Part shown: piece by piece, positions 37,604-49,000 of the stretch | Layout of the letters: every line of letters starts with the position of its first letter | Numbering within the stretch: the first letter of the stretch is position 1 | Source: Linyphia triangularis | Lineage: Eukaryota > Arthropoda > Arachnida > Araneae > Linyphiidae | Length of the DNA stretch: 64,000 nt | Direction: 5' to 3' | Assembly (NCBI GenBank): GCA_963978545.1 | Contig: OZ021724.1 | Location: forward strand, 26,339,933 to 26,403,932 | Program-made: the position numbers and the translations under genes | The notes under the pieces: generated by a model | Database searches by the model: none | Seen by the model: the letters and a program-made list of their open reading frames with translations, nothing else | What the model was told of the DNA's origin: nothing

Positions 37604-37773
37604 CTTTTTCGACTCCTAGACCTGGAGACTGTTGTACGTGTTCGGAAAACTCTTCTTTACCACTTTCGTCACTTCGTTTTTCTTCTTTTAATCGACAGTG
37701 TCGGTTTTCACTACTTTAATTTCTGGATTCTTTAAGAATCCCCACCAAGTAAGTAACTTGTTTTTTCTTCACC

Positions 37774-39150
37774 ATGACTGAAGGCCTCAAGAGGTCGTTG
37801 GACGACGAAGATCTCCTCGAGGGTGGTTCCACCAAAGAGCAACGTCGCGGTGGCAAGGTTTTTTACACCGAGCTATCTGAGCTAGAAAAAATCCAATTCG
37901 CTATTCAATATGGTGCAACGTGTCCGAAAGTCATTATCGAATCTACTTTAGGAAAAGGTAGTCTACCTTTTTCGAACCCTCAAGTTATCAAGTCTACCTT
38001 TAAAAATATTTTATCATCAGACGATACGCTCAAAATTACCAGAAGACAAAAACTTCTTCTGGAATCTAAAAATTGTTCGACTTTCGTTAAACTCGCAGAC
38101 TTAAAAGTAATTGGCTCTGTCCCCATTACCTGGCGAGCGATAGAAGAAACCATTACAACTAAATATCTAATCAGAGGCGTCGACTCTTCTATTCCTCTTG
38201 AAGATATTGCAACAGAGCTCAAAGAGGTGGGAATTAAATTCTCACAAATTGTGAGATTTACAAGAAAGAATTCTGAGGATCCTATTCCTATCGTACTCGT
38301 TAAAGAGCTTGGATATAAGGAACGACAGTCAGTACCCCTGTTTCATATGTTACACAGGGTGTCCTCCTACACCGAATCCCCCAAAATCTGTTACAACTGC
38401 CTCCGCTTTGGGCATTTTCAGAAGTCCTGCGACCGCAAACAACGGTGCGCCGCTTGTGGAGACTTCCATCCTCCCTCCACCCCGTGTCTAAAAGAAAGCA
38501 TCTGCTTTAGATGTAAAAGCAAAGACCATAAAGCTACAGACTCCTCGTGTGAGTTCATTAAACTCGAAAAATCGGCCATCAACAAGGCTATCAAAGAAAA
38601 GATCCCTATCAAATTAGCTAAAGCATCTTTGAAGACTAAAGTATCCTACGCGGCAATCACAGCCCAGACCAACAATCCCCATTCAACTTGGGAGGTGTTA
38701 CCTAGTATCCAAAAAGATATTCAAGAACTGAAAAGTGCCATCGCAGCTATTCAAGCCGTTTTGTTTCAACCCAGAAACACAGACATTCCTTCTGGTCACC
38801 AGGCCAGTTTAACCCTACCAGCTGTAACAAGTCAGCTGTCTTCAGAGTTAACAACGATTGTTGACGCTACAGAGGGGCAAGCGAAAGAATTCCACACAGC
38901 AGAATCATTCATCTTGAAGGAAAAAAAATACCAAGCAGACATCGCAGACCTCAAAAAAGAAAATCGCAAACTGGGAGACGTAGTCTCAGAACTTCATAAT
39001 ACAGTAATCTTTCTAAAGTCAGAGACTGAGCGTTTGACCTCTATCATTGCTCAGAGAGGTAGCCCTTTGTGGCATGGACAGAACTTTAACAACCCCGATT
39101 TCGACGAACAATTTGTTTCATCTCCTATGAACTTTGGAGAGGGAACTTAG
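37774..39150 (+). CDS. LINE ORF1, gag-like nucleic-acid-binding protein, 458 aa
   Basis: The protein should bind element RNA and form the ribonucleoprotein particle. An RRM/PRE_C2HC-like segment lies at about residues 118-180 (including YLIRGVDSSIPLEDIATELK). Three zinc knuckles follow: CX2CX4HX4C from Cys206 (CYNCLRFGHFQKSC), CX2CX3HX5C (CAACGDFHPPSTPC) and CX2CX4HX6C from Cys244 (CFRCKSKDHKATDSSC). Residues about 390-435 have heptad-like spacing and may form a coiled coil. The start MTEGLKRSLDDEDL is the first ATG after the 5' UTR. The TAG stop is followed by 12 sense codons and then ORF2 in the same frame. Confidence 0.92.
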   Translation: MTEGLKRSLDDEDLLEGGSTKEQRRGGKVFYTELSELEKIQFAIQYGATCPKVIIESTLGKGSLPFSNPQVIKSTFKNILSSDDTLKITRRQKLLLESKNCSTFVKLADLKVIGSVPITWRAIEETITTKYLIRGVDSSIPLEDIATELKEVGIKFSQIVRFTRKNSEDPIPIVLVKELGYKERQSVPLFHMLHRVSSYTESPKICYNCLRFGHFQKSCDRKQRCAACGDFHPPSTPCLKESICFRCKSKDHKATDSSCEFIKLEKSAINKAIKEKIPIKLAKASLKTKVSYAAITAQTNNPHSTWEVLPSIQKDIQELKSAIAAIQAVLFQPRNTDIPSGHQASLTLPAVTSQLSSELTTIVDATEGQAKEFHTAESFILKEKKYQADIADLKKENRKLGDVVSELHNTVIFLKSETERLTSIIAQRGSPLWHGQNFNNPDFDEQFVSSPMNFGEGT

Positions 39151-39186
39151 ACACAATTTGCGAATTTTGTCTTTTCCCCAGCCAAC

Positions 39187-42100
39187 ATGGCCTTTCTGTT
39201 AACATGGAATTGCCGCAGTATTGCTGCCAATCTCACCACCTTACATTTTTTGGTGCATCACTTAAATCCTTCGGTAATTTGTCTCCAAGAAACTTGGATT
39301 AATAAGAATAGTTCCCTCCTTCACCTGAAAGGGTATGTTAACTTTAATAAACCTCGATCTGGGAAAGAGAGGGGGGGTGGTCTTGCCATCCTCATAAAAT
39401 CGGATATTCCGGGTTGGATCCTTCCGGATTTTCAAGACTCTCCTACTATGGAATTTCTTGGTATCAAAATTATTTTTTGTAAACAAACTTTTCATATTGG
39501 CAATGTTCACAGACTGGCTGGACCTTGGTCCAACAAAGACTTTTTAACCCTAGATTCCTTCATAAATCACCCCTGCTTCATTGCTGGTGATTTCAATGCG
39601 CGCAGTATCTCTTTTGGGGACAACGTCTCCTCCCCAAGCGGTCAAGCTTTTGCGAAGTGGGTTGATAATGGCCCTCTTGTTTTACTAAACTCCAAAGGAA
39701 TAACAAGGGAACACTCCGCAGGTGTCGGAAGTGTTCTTGATTTGATTTTTTGCTCTCCCTCTCAAATGAATAAAGTGGACTGGAAGAGAGTAGAAGAAAA
39801 GGGTTCTAGTGACCATTTCCCCACTTTCATCAAATTTAAGAATCGGCTTTCTTTCAATACCCAAAATCGTTCCTATACAAATTGGCGATCTTTCTCAGAA
39901 AACTGTGTTTTGAGTTATGTGGAAATCCCCACCAATGACTCTACTGCCCTTCTTTCCGCTGAGGAAACAGCCCATTCAATACAGGTTACCCTGTCCTCCT
40001 CTATTCAAAAATCTACTGTTCAGGTTTCTTCCAGAGGTAAAAAATCTTTGCTCTCATGGTGGAACAAGGCATGTGCTAAAGCCAAACGCTTAAAAAATTG
40101 TCTTTATAAAAAAGCAAAAAGATCTCTCGATGATAAGGTGTGGCTTGAGGCCAAAAAGGCAACTGCCATTTTTAAGAAGACTATTTTAAAAGCAAAACGT
40201 AATTTTTGGAGTTCAAAAATGCAATCAATCTCCTCTCCCAAGCAGCTTTTCAAAGTGGTGAGAAATATCAACAACTATATGGCCCCCTCTAACAACACCA
40301 GTAACCTTATTTTTGAGGATAAAGATAAACAAATCAGTGATCCTCTCCACCAAGCCAACCTTCTCTGTCAAAGATTCGTTTCCAAATCTCAAACCACTTC
40401 GACTCTTCCTATCCAACCTCTATCTCAGCCTAATTTTACTTGTCAGCCTTTCTTCTCCATCCAGGAACTCGATAGATCTATCAAACTCCAGAGGGTCTCG
40501 GCCCCGGGGATTGACGGTATCTCGGCAAGAGCCTTTAAATCCCTTCCAAATGTGGACTGTCTAAAACTGTTAAGTTTTTTCAATTTTTGCCTTGAATTTT
40601 CCTTTTTTCCAAAAAGCTGGAAAAAAACTGTTATTGTTCCGATTAGAAAACCCAACAAACCAGCTAATCTACCCACCAGCTATCGCCCAATTGCCTTAAT
40701 TCCCGTTATTAGTAAAATCCTGGAAAGAATGGTTCTCGCCCGTCTGATTTTTTGGACCTCAAATGTTAAGTTATTTCATAAAAATATGTTTGGCTTTATA
40801 CCGGGGAAATCGGCGGTGGATTGCCTCCATAACATTTCCCAACACATTGCCTGGGCTAGATCCAAGAAAAATTGGGTTTGCATGATCTCCCTTGATATCG
40901 CTGGAGCCTATGACGGAGTCTGGGTTGAGGGACTCGTCAAAAAACTTAAGTCGGCTGGTTTAGAAATGAAACTACTCTCCCTGATCCAGGATTTTCTCTT
41001 TTGCCGCCCGATCCAAGTAAGGTGGAGAGGTCAGCTCTCCGACCCCTTGGAGGTTTCATCCCTTCCTCAAGGATCAATCTTATCTCCTTTCTTATTCAAT
41101 ATTTACATGCATGATCTCATTAAAGAAGTCCCCCCTCACTCCCAGGTTTTTTTATATGCAGATGATATCACTGTGGTAGTTTCGGCTTCGTCCCCTGCCC
41201 AGTGTGTCGCTAATATCAAACATTCCTTGGAGAACATTTCAGTCTGGGCCAAACGCTGGAAGGTGGATTTTGCCAGTGAGAAATCATCCATCATTGATCT
41301 TTCTCCCAAAATTTCGAAATTATCCCAGCCTATTTCTATCAATGATAATATTATCCCCTGGGTTTCTTGCTCCAAAGTTCTAGGCCTAGTTTTCCAAAAC
41401 AACTTCACCTGGAAAGAACACTGCCTTGCCAGCTGCAAAAAAGGCTCAAAAATCCTAAACATCATCAAGTTCATTAGCAGTAAAAACACGGGAATCAAAG
41501 CCAAACTAGCCCTCCAAATCATCTCGCAAGTCCTCCTTCCACGGATTGATTTTGCTAACTCAGTGAGAACAAATGATTCTCAGATGAACATGCTCAAGTA
41601 TGAAGTTTTGGAAAACTCTGCTATCCGTTTCGCACTTGGTATCTTCAAATGGGCGCCAAATGACATCATCCGGAAAATTTCTAATATCCCACCATACCGA
41701 ATTCGTGCTAAATGGTCCCAAATTACAATGGCTCTAAAAGTTCAATTTCATAATTTGCCCCTTCCAAAGCCTGAATCCTATATCAAAAACCATCAGATTC
41801 GTTCCACGATCTGCAACTTGGAAGTCCAATTTGGTCTACAAAATCGAACCCGTTTCCTACAAGTTCAGGTGCACCCCTCGCAAACCCACCATTTGGAATG
41901 CATCACCAACTTTTTCCCGAACTCCTCAACCAAATCTCCTGTCTTAATTCAATCCCTTTTTTGGGAACTTCGTAAGAGATACGAGGATTTCGAACTCTGG
42001 GCTACAGATGGATCTAAGACTGGCTGCGGGGTGGGTTTCGGCCTAGTCAATGAAAATGGCTCAGTCTCTCGATCCATTCGACTTCCTATGCACTCCTCGA

Positions 42101-42816
42101 GTTTCACCGCCGAAACGGCTGCCATTCTTTATTTAGCCACCTTTTTTTTAAGAGATGTCCCCTCTTTAATATTATCAGATAATAAAGGGGCTGTTGAGGG
42201 CATTGGCAATGTTTGTGGAAGGGGTTCGTCTCTTATTACTGAAGCACGACTAGCCCTAATTAACAAATCCATCCTCTCCCCAACGATCCTGGTTTGGTGT
42301 AATGCCCACGCTGGTATTCAAATTAATGAAACAGCTGATCAACTAGCCGGCAAGGCTGCATCAGATCCTTCCTCTCCAACCATGTCTATTTTGGATTGGA
42401 TGGATATGAAACGTTTCATCAAGAGGAAACGACAAGAAGAATTTGATGTTCTTTGGTCCTCCTCCAAATATAACTTCAAGTTTCATGATCAATTAGTCAC
42501 TCCTCCCTTCCTATCCTGGATCTCCTCGAGATATGAAGAAGTAAAGCTTTTCAGGATTATTTCAAATTGTTATCCCACCAAAAGCATCCTTCACAAAATA
42601 GGACTCTCGGCTTCTCCTCTTTGTAACTCTTGTCATATCCCAGACGATTATCCCCACAGATTTCTCCAATGCGCCCGATACGATTCAGAGAGATCAATTC
42701 TTTTTGATCTCCTAAAAATCTCACCCAGCCAAAAAACTTCAGTCAACGATATTTTGAATTGTGCTAATCTATCCTCTCCATGTATCGGAAAAGTGATTCT
42801 TCGCTTTTTCGCTTAA
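39187..42816 (+). CDS. LINE ORF2: AP endonuclease, reverse transcriptase, RNase H, 1209 aa
   Basis: The enzyme nicks target DNA and primes reverse transcription from it. The endonuclease domain (about 1-225) has WNCRS, CLQETW, AGDFNA, VLDLIF and SSDHF. The reverse transcriptase (about 430-720) has SAPGIDG, NLPTSYRPIALIPVISKILE, GFIPGKSA, ISLDIAGAYD with the first catalytic Asp, LPQGSILSPFLFNIY and the YADD box. The RNase H domain (about 935-1060) has ATDGSK, the Glu in ETAA, SDNKGAVEG and the final NETADQLAG Asp, so all four acidic positions appear present. A CX2C...HX4C zinc-like motif (CNSCHIPDDYPHRFLQC) is near the C-terminus. No premature stop. Antisense ORFs within it are shadows. Confidence 0.95.
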   Translation: MAFLLTWNCRSIAANLTTLHFLVHHLNPSVICLQETWINKNSSLLHLKGYVNFNKPRSGKERGGGLAILIKSDIPGWILPDFQDSPTMEFLGIKIIFCKQTFHIGNVHRLAGPWSNKDFLTLDSFINHPCFIAGDFNARSISFGDNVSSPSGQAFAKWVDNGPLVLLNSKGITREHSAGVGSVLDLIFCSPSQMNKVDWKRVEEKGSSDHFPTFIKFKNRLSFNTQNRSYTNWRSFSENCVLSYVEIPTNDSTALLSAEETAHSIQVTLSSSIQKSTVQVSSRGKKSLLSWWNKACAKAKRLKNCLYKKAKRSLDDKVWLEAKKATAIFKKTILKAKRNFWSSKMQSISSPKQLFKVVRNINNYMAPSNNTSNLIFEDKDKQISDPLHQANLLCQRFVSKSQTTSTLPIQPLSQPNFTCQPFFSIQELDRSIKLQRVSAPGIDGISARAFKSLPNVDCLKLLSFFNFCLEFSFFPKSWKKTVIVPIRKPNKPANLPTSYRPIALIPVISKILERMVLARLIFWTSNVKLFHKNMFGFIPGKSAVDCLHNISQHIAWARSKKNWVCMISLDIAGAYDGVWVEGLVKKLKSAGLEMKLLSLIQDFLFCRPIQVRWRGQLSDPLEVSSLPQGSILSPFLFNIYMHDLIKEVPPHSQVFLYADDITVVVSASSPAQCVANIKHSLENISVWAKRWKVDFASEKSSIIDLSPKISKLSQPISINDNIIPWVSCSKVLGLVFQNNFTWKEHCLASCKKGSKILNIIKFISSKNTGIKAKLALQIISQVLLPRIDFANSVRTNDSQMNMLKYEVLENSAIRFALGIFKWAPNDIIRKISNIPPYRIRAKWSQITMALKVQFHNLPLPKPESYIKNHQIRSTICNLEVQFGLQNRTRFLQVQVHPSQTHHLECITNFFPNSSTKSPVLIQSLFWELRKRYEDFELWATDGSKTGCGVGFGLVNENGSVSRSIRLPMHSSSFTAETAAILYLATFFLRDVPSLILSDNKGAVEGIGNVCGRGSSLITEARLALINKSILSPTILVWCNAHAGIQINETADQLAGKAASDPSSPTMSILDWMDMKRFIKRKRQEEFDVLWSSSKYNFKFHDQLVTPPFLSWISSRYEEVKLFRIISNCYPTKSILHKIGLSASPLCNSCHIPDDYPHRFLQCARYDSERSILFDLLKISPSQKTSVNDILNCANLSSPCIGKVILRFFA

Positions 42817-42913
42817 AAAGCTTTCGTTTTATGACGTCAGCATAAATATGTATACGGAGACAGGGGTTGTATGCCCGTAGTTCTCCTTCCTTTGCCTCTT
42901 TTGAAGAGGTTCT

Positions 42914-42937
42914 AACAACAACAACAACAACAACAAA
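42914..42937 (+). repeat. (AAC)n tail of the LINE
   Basis: About eight AAC units end the element where a poly-A tail might be expected. Simple-repeat tails are known for I-type LINEs. Confidence 0.9.
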
Positions 42938-42945
42938 ACTATTGA
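42932..42945 (+). repeat. Right target-site duplication of the LINE
   Basis: aacaaaactattga, identical to 37590-37603; it overlaps the tail by a few ambiguous bases. Confidence 0.8.
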
Positions 42946-43002
42946 ACTTCATTTAAAATATTATATTTGACGATTTAATAAAACCTGTTTTATTTTTGAA
43001 TC

Positions 43003-46000
43003 ATGAATCAATTTTACTACTGCGATTGTTATCTGACACACAATATTTTTATTAAGGAATATAATATGCATTTTAAGTTTTATGATTCAGAGCAGTTTTT
43101 TAAGGATTATGCTGGAGTAAGTACCCATGGCTTTTTGATTAAAATATTTCGACCGTCTCCGAAGAAGCAAACCCAAAACCAGCGACTAACGTGCAATTTC
43201 AAACGTTTCAAATTGCATGGTAATGGTAAACCACAGCCGAAGCAGACGATTGTTCTAGCATTTTATTATTTTATGTGAAAAATCAAGAATCAATTCTGTT
43301 TCAGTATTCGAATTAAAATGTCTAAGCAGGTGGACTAAGTGGTTGTCGTCATTCTAGATTTTTGTAAAATAATGAAACAATTGAAAACGTTATTTTTTTA
43401 TTTTTTTTTGTTAATAATTTAAAAAGGATTATATTTTATTAAACCTTAGCAATAACTACTATAATGAACAACATATATAAGGGGAAAAAAAGCAAAGCTA
43501 TAACTAGACCTTAATTTTGAGGAACTTCAATTGCCTTATAGGTACTTAACTTCCCAAAAAATATAAACTTAAAAATTAAAACATACTAAATATAAGTTGA
43601 AAACTTGATACTTTGATTAGTCAGCTCTCAGTAAATGACATTCTGACTAATCATGACTCAAAAACATTAGGGATGATGTATAAAGGACAACTTTTATTAG
43701 TCTTCCATATTTAGCTAATTATCATTATTCAATTTTTACAAATTTTATTTAATCAATTTAGTGTCGCAATTAAAAAACAGTTCCATAGACTAAAATTACA
43801 ACCTAATGACAATTAAACATTCAACCATTGCTGTTTGGCTATAATTTTTAAGACATTTTAAATAGCTAATAACATTTTGATAAATACTTGTTTAAAATTA
43901 TGTTTGTCACACACACAAGTTAAAACTACAGCTATAAAAATTGTCAATTAAAAATAATATCTTTTATAACCTCATTTGTTTAAAATTGATAATTTTTTCT
44001 TTTGACATGCTCCAATATTATTTAAAACTTCATAATTACTTTATGCTTTAAGATGCTATCAAACCTTGGCTGTGATAATGAACCAAAGAAAACTCTTTTA
44101 TTGCAAAAGGTAAATTAAAAAAATATTTTTCTTTATTTTTACCTAACATTTTAGATGCTTTAATTATATGCTTCATGTAGTAATAAAATTGTATGCAAAC
44201 AAATATCTGGAAAATGCATGGGACATATATTCACTTTTTTTTCTACTTGCAAGCAGATTAAAATTGTAAAATTATGATAATTCTAGTAATAATATTTTTT
44301 TTATACAATATTAGTTGGTGGAAAAGTTGAATAATAATTATTATTTTAACTAGGTCAAATATTTTATAATTATAATAAATTATAACATCTGACGGTAGCT
44401 TGTAGCTAAATGTATATTTCACCTATATATATTAAAAGTAAATATTTTTCCAAATTTTTTCACGAAAACAAAATCATAGGTATTAAATTCATAGTTTTAC
44501 CATTCTAATCTGTTTTCGAGTAGAAAATAGAGCTTAAAATGTACTGTATGTCATCCAGAGAATTGTCCACTTACAATATAAACTTTTTATCACTTACTGA
44601 ATCATAAATACTCTTTCGCTTTAACTCTTGTCATGCAATTTTTTGTGAACACTTTAAAATTTTGTCCTAATCTCAAAGTAGGTTTTCAATAAATTTAAAT
44701 TTTTATTCATGAACATGAGTACTCTTACCTTGTTGGAAATTTTTATATATACCCAAGGATTGTTTTATCAAGTCAAATTGGATATGCCTTATTTGTCAAA
44801 ATCTGTTATAATATTTGGCAATATAGTCGAGTATGAAGTAATCTTAACCAGTATCTGCTATTACGACTGCTTCACTTATCAAACGTTTAGAATTTTTGTA
44901 GGATCAATTCAAGATCTATAGTAATTTCTTTATGCCAGTGGTTGTGATTTGAAGAAGAAGCATTCTCTCGCCTATATTTTGAAGTTGCGTTGTTTGTAAT
45001 AGCAATCTCATCCAAATTGTGTAGTTTATCAACACGAACACACTTTCTGTAATTTTCACCAACCAATCATCTTCAATTATTTTCATTTTTATATAAAAAA
45101 AAATAATTAATTTGCAACTTTCATAAATTATTTACTAAATTTTTGACAATTTTGTAAAATGTATGCAATTTAAAATTTTTACTAACTTATTTAAGATTAC
45201 CGAAGAAGTGGAACGAAGAAAAAACCTTGAGAAACAAACTAAAGAAAGAAAAGAATTACTTCAGAAATTATATAAACCCGTAGATTCAAGGGTCTATGTT
45301 TTGCAGGTGATCTCTATTAAATATTTATACTAATTTACTAATCATATTTACTATTACAAGTTCATTCATGTTTTGTTTAATAGGACATCTTTCTTGCTCC
45401 CAATTTTAAATTGCTTTTTGATGCGACCAAGGAATTAGAAAAGCAAAAAATATTACCGTTCTTGGACATAATTTCAGAAGGCAAGTTTTGTAATTTTATT
45501 TTGATTTTTGTCTAAAAAACTTCACTGTTAGGAAATTTCCCAATATGTAAATTTTGTCAATTTGTTCATCTCTAGCTGCGTTCGCCAGTAACTCGTAGAG
45601 GTGGTGAAGGACAAATCAATTATTTTATTTGTTCTTGATGAAAACCATCCTGCTGAAAGCTTCTTCATATAGTTTTTTTGCACTCTGTTCTACATAGTTA
45701 ACACTTAATATTTCAGATAAATTACAGTTATGGAAAAAAAAAGTCCATACTGTGAAATTTTTTTTTTTTTTTTTTTTATCTTCTGTGCTACTGGCAGGCT
45801 GCATAAAAATCTGCTGCTGGCCAAATCCGGCCCACGGGCCACGTATTGACTAACGCTGATCTATAGTAGAAGAGTCTCCATCTTTAGATGTGATTCATAT
45901 GATCATAGCTGTGGTAGATTTTCTCAGTTTGATGCAAGTCTTAGAAGGGCCACTCTTTAATCATTTTTCTCTAAAATAACCTTTGATTGTGATTAAACAT

Positions 46001-49000
46001 AACTGCATAAATCATATAAATACTAATTTTATTTTGAAAATGAAAACTACTTTAAAATAATGATATCAACTGCAGTGGCAGCTCGTGGTCAAAAATGTTA
46101 GTGCAACTGGAACTGTGACTCCCACTTCCCACAATCATCCATTAATGGAAATTCTTTAATCTTAAGGGGACTTGGTACCCTTCAATTTTTTTTTTATTTA
46201 AGCCTTTAAAATTACAATTTCTTCATATTTGTAAGTATTACTAAGTAAACACTAAATTTTATTTAAAAAAAGTTCACATTGTGCTCTAAATTTTATTTAA
46301 AAAAAGTTCACATTGTGCTATAAATTTTCAAAATTAAAAAAAAAAAAATCATAAAATTTCAAATTCTATCTTCTTTGTTTTTCCCTTATTTTTTTTTTTT
46401 TTAATTTTACTAGTAATATACTCTAACTTTTTAGGCATCGGATTTAGAATAAGTAAAATAGTTTTCGAGGAAAAAAAAACTATAATTACTGTACCTACAG
46501 GTTAAAAAAGCTTTAAAAAATGGTATTTTTCAAAATTTAAATTTGTAAAAAAAGAAGTTTTTATTTTATTCAAAAATCCATGCTTATTTTTGTCCAATAG
46601 ATCTTTAAAATGGCACACAAAAAAATCAAGCCATTTCATTGATATTTGTTGAAGTTTTAGCATTTTGAGTTAGGTGGGAATTTCAAAAATCACGAACTGA
46701 GAAAAATGCGTTCGAAACATCGAAGGAGCTATTGCAGCAATGCTAAATTCTCCATAAAATACAGTTTTCCTGAAATTGTAGTTATCGGTTCAGCTCAAAA
46801 ACTTGTCATAAATAAGGAGAAGGTTTCAAAGATTATAAACATACAAAAAATAGAAAATTTATACTTTTACAATTTTTTTTGAAAACAAGGGGCATCAAGT
46901 CCTTTTAATTACTCAAATGATAAGTTTCCTCTCAATATTTACAATGTAATATGAGAAGGAAAATAGAAAAAAAACTTAGTTATAACTGGACTACATGTTT
47001 CAAAATATTTTGTATTAACTTAAGAAATAACAAAAAGTCACATGTATTAACTTATCACAGAAACTATTTCCATTTGGTGGAGAAAATTCTAAGAAATACT
47101 CATTTCTCCTCCACCCACACATCACGACTCACTCACACATGAACCAATCAGTTCATCGAATTCTCGAGGGCAGCCAAAGTTGCAAAACTGTGAACTGGCT
47201 GTCTCGCTTCACATTACATGGAGGGAAAAGTCTAAAATGGCAGCCAAAGTAGATTCAATGAAAATTGATGTAAGATTTCTAAGGTTTGTTTGGCTCATTG
47301 AACATCTTAAGTAGTATTTTATTAACTTAAATTTGAAAAAATTTCTTTCCTACTAGCTACAGGAACAGGTTTCATAGATTATGGTAGCGTTCGGGATATA
47401 TCACGCAATTGTTCTTGAAGATTAGCATTTTCATTTGATTAATTTTCCAACCGAAAGCATACACTAGAGACATTTACAATAATTTTATATCATTTTGTTG
47501 TCTTATAAAAACAGAAAATTTTTGCTATAGGTTTCCAAAGCATAAATCATTCATTCCGAGAGTTAAGGGTAATGTTCGGAATATAGTTAAAAAGGTTTAT
47601 TTTATATTTATCTCCTTCTGTTAAGAGTTTATTTATGTGCTTCATAGTCATATTGATAATTTTTTCTTCTGGTTCTAAGAGAGGTTTCCGTGTTTCGCTA
47701 TGAAATTCTGTACTACTGGCATTATTCAATTAAATATACATTCTTTTTATTTGTTAACGTATTCGTGATTAATTCATTTTATAACTAGCTACTGTTATTG
47801 TTTTGTAAATATCATGTTCTTTTTAAATATCCTAATTTTTTCCTTCAAAGAATCGCTTAGCATTATATTTTTATGTAGAAAAACAAATCTATGGCTTTCC
47901 TGTGTTCACTGAAGAATTCTGTGCTATGCTCTTAAAGGAATTTAATTATTATATGGAATCCCATCTACCTAAAGGAAGGCCAAATTCAATGAACAGATAT
48001 GGAGTGAGTTGTGTTTCTATAATATAAATAAGCAATGTTTGTTTTTAAAAAATTTAATTTGCATGACATAAAATAAAACATTTATACACTTTTTAATCTA
48101 GAATTCAATGATTTTGTTCAGGTGATGATACACTTTTGCTAATTTTTCTATGACCTAAAGTCATCTGTAATAATAAGACAAGCTGTCTGCCTGTGAATCT
48201 ATAGAAAGCTACTTAAAATTGGAGTAGAACTCTGAAATTTTCAACATAAGAAGTTTTGGCCCTCTAATTGTACATATGTCAAACAGAATGTTAAAATTTT
48301 AATTAGTGCTTTTTTAATTTTAATTTTTTTTTTTACAAAGTGACTTCAAATAGAGATACAGCTCTGAAATTTTCAACATAAGTATTTTTAGCCATCTAAT
48401 TGGACTTTCAAAAAACAGAATGTTAAAACTTTAAGTTATTTTTAAATTAATTTTCTTAATTAACAATTTTTTTTTACAAAACAATTTCGAATAGGGCTAC
48501 AGCTCTAACATTTTCAACATAAGTAGTTTTGGCCTTCTAATTGGACTTTTGAAAAACAAAATTTGAAAATTTTCTTTATTTCATTTTAATTAATTTTTTT
48601 AATTAATAAATATTTTACAAAACGATTTCTAATAGGTCTACAGCTCTGAAATTTTCAACATAAGTAGTTTGGCCTTTTAATTGGACTTTTGAAAAACAGA
48701 ACTTTAAATTTTTATTTAGTTCTTTTTTAAATAATTAATATATATTTAACAAAATTATATCTAATAGGACTACAGGTCTGAAATTTTCAACATAAGTAGT
48801 TGTGGCCTCCTAATAGGACTTTTGAAAAACAGAATTTTAAATTTTTATTTAGTTATTTTTTAATTAATTAATAAATATTTTACAGAAAGATTTCTAATTT
48901 TCAACTTAGATAGTTTTGGCCTTATAATTGAACTTTTGAAAAAAATAATTTTAAAATTTTATTTGCTTTTTAATTAATAAATATTTTACAAACCATTTCT

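Larger units (their letters stand above)
37604..42931 (+). mobile_element. Full-length non-LTR retrotransposon (I/Jockey group, RNase H-containing)
   Basis: A 5.3-kb unit bounded by matching target-site duplications has a 170-bp 5' UTR, a gag-like ORF1 (37774-39150), an endonuclease/RT/RNase H ORF2 (39187-42816), a 100-bp 3' UTR and an (AAC)n tail. Both ORFs are intact and no LTRs are seen. An APE-type endonuclease, an ORF1 with three zinc knuckles and an RNase H domain place it in the I/Jockey/R1/LOA assemblage; I cannot assign the clade. Intact ORFs and near-perfect duplications indicate a recent and possibly still active copy. Its codon use and GC content are visibly higher than the flanks. 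It lies between EXOC5 and OGFOD2, in the sense direction of OGFOD2. Confidence 0.93.

Noticed and set aside
39262..41522. Several antisense ORFs of 60-130 codons inside the LINE
   Set aside because: Shadows of the conserved ORF2 frame; no independent signals.
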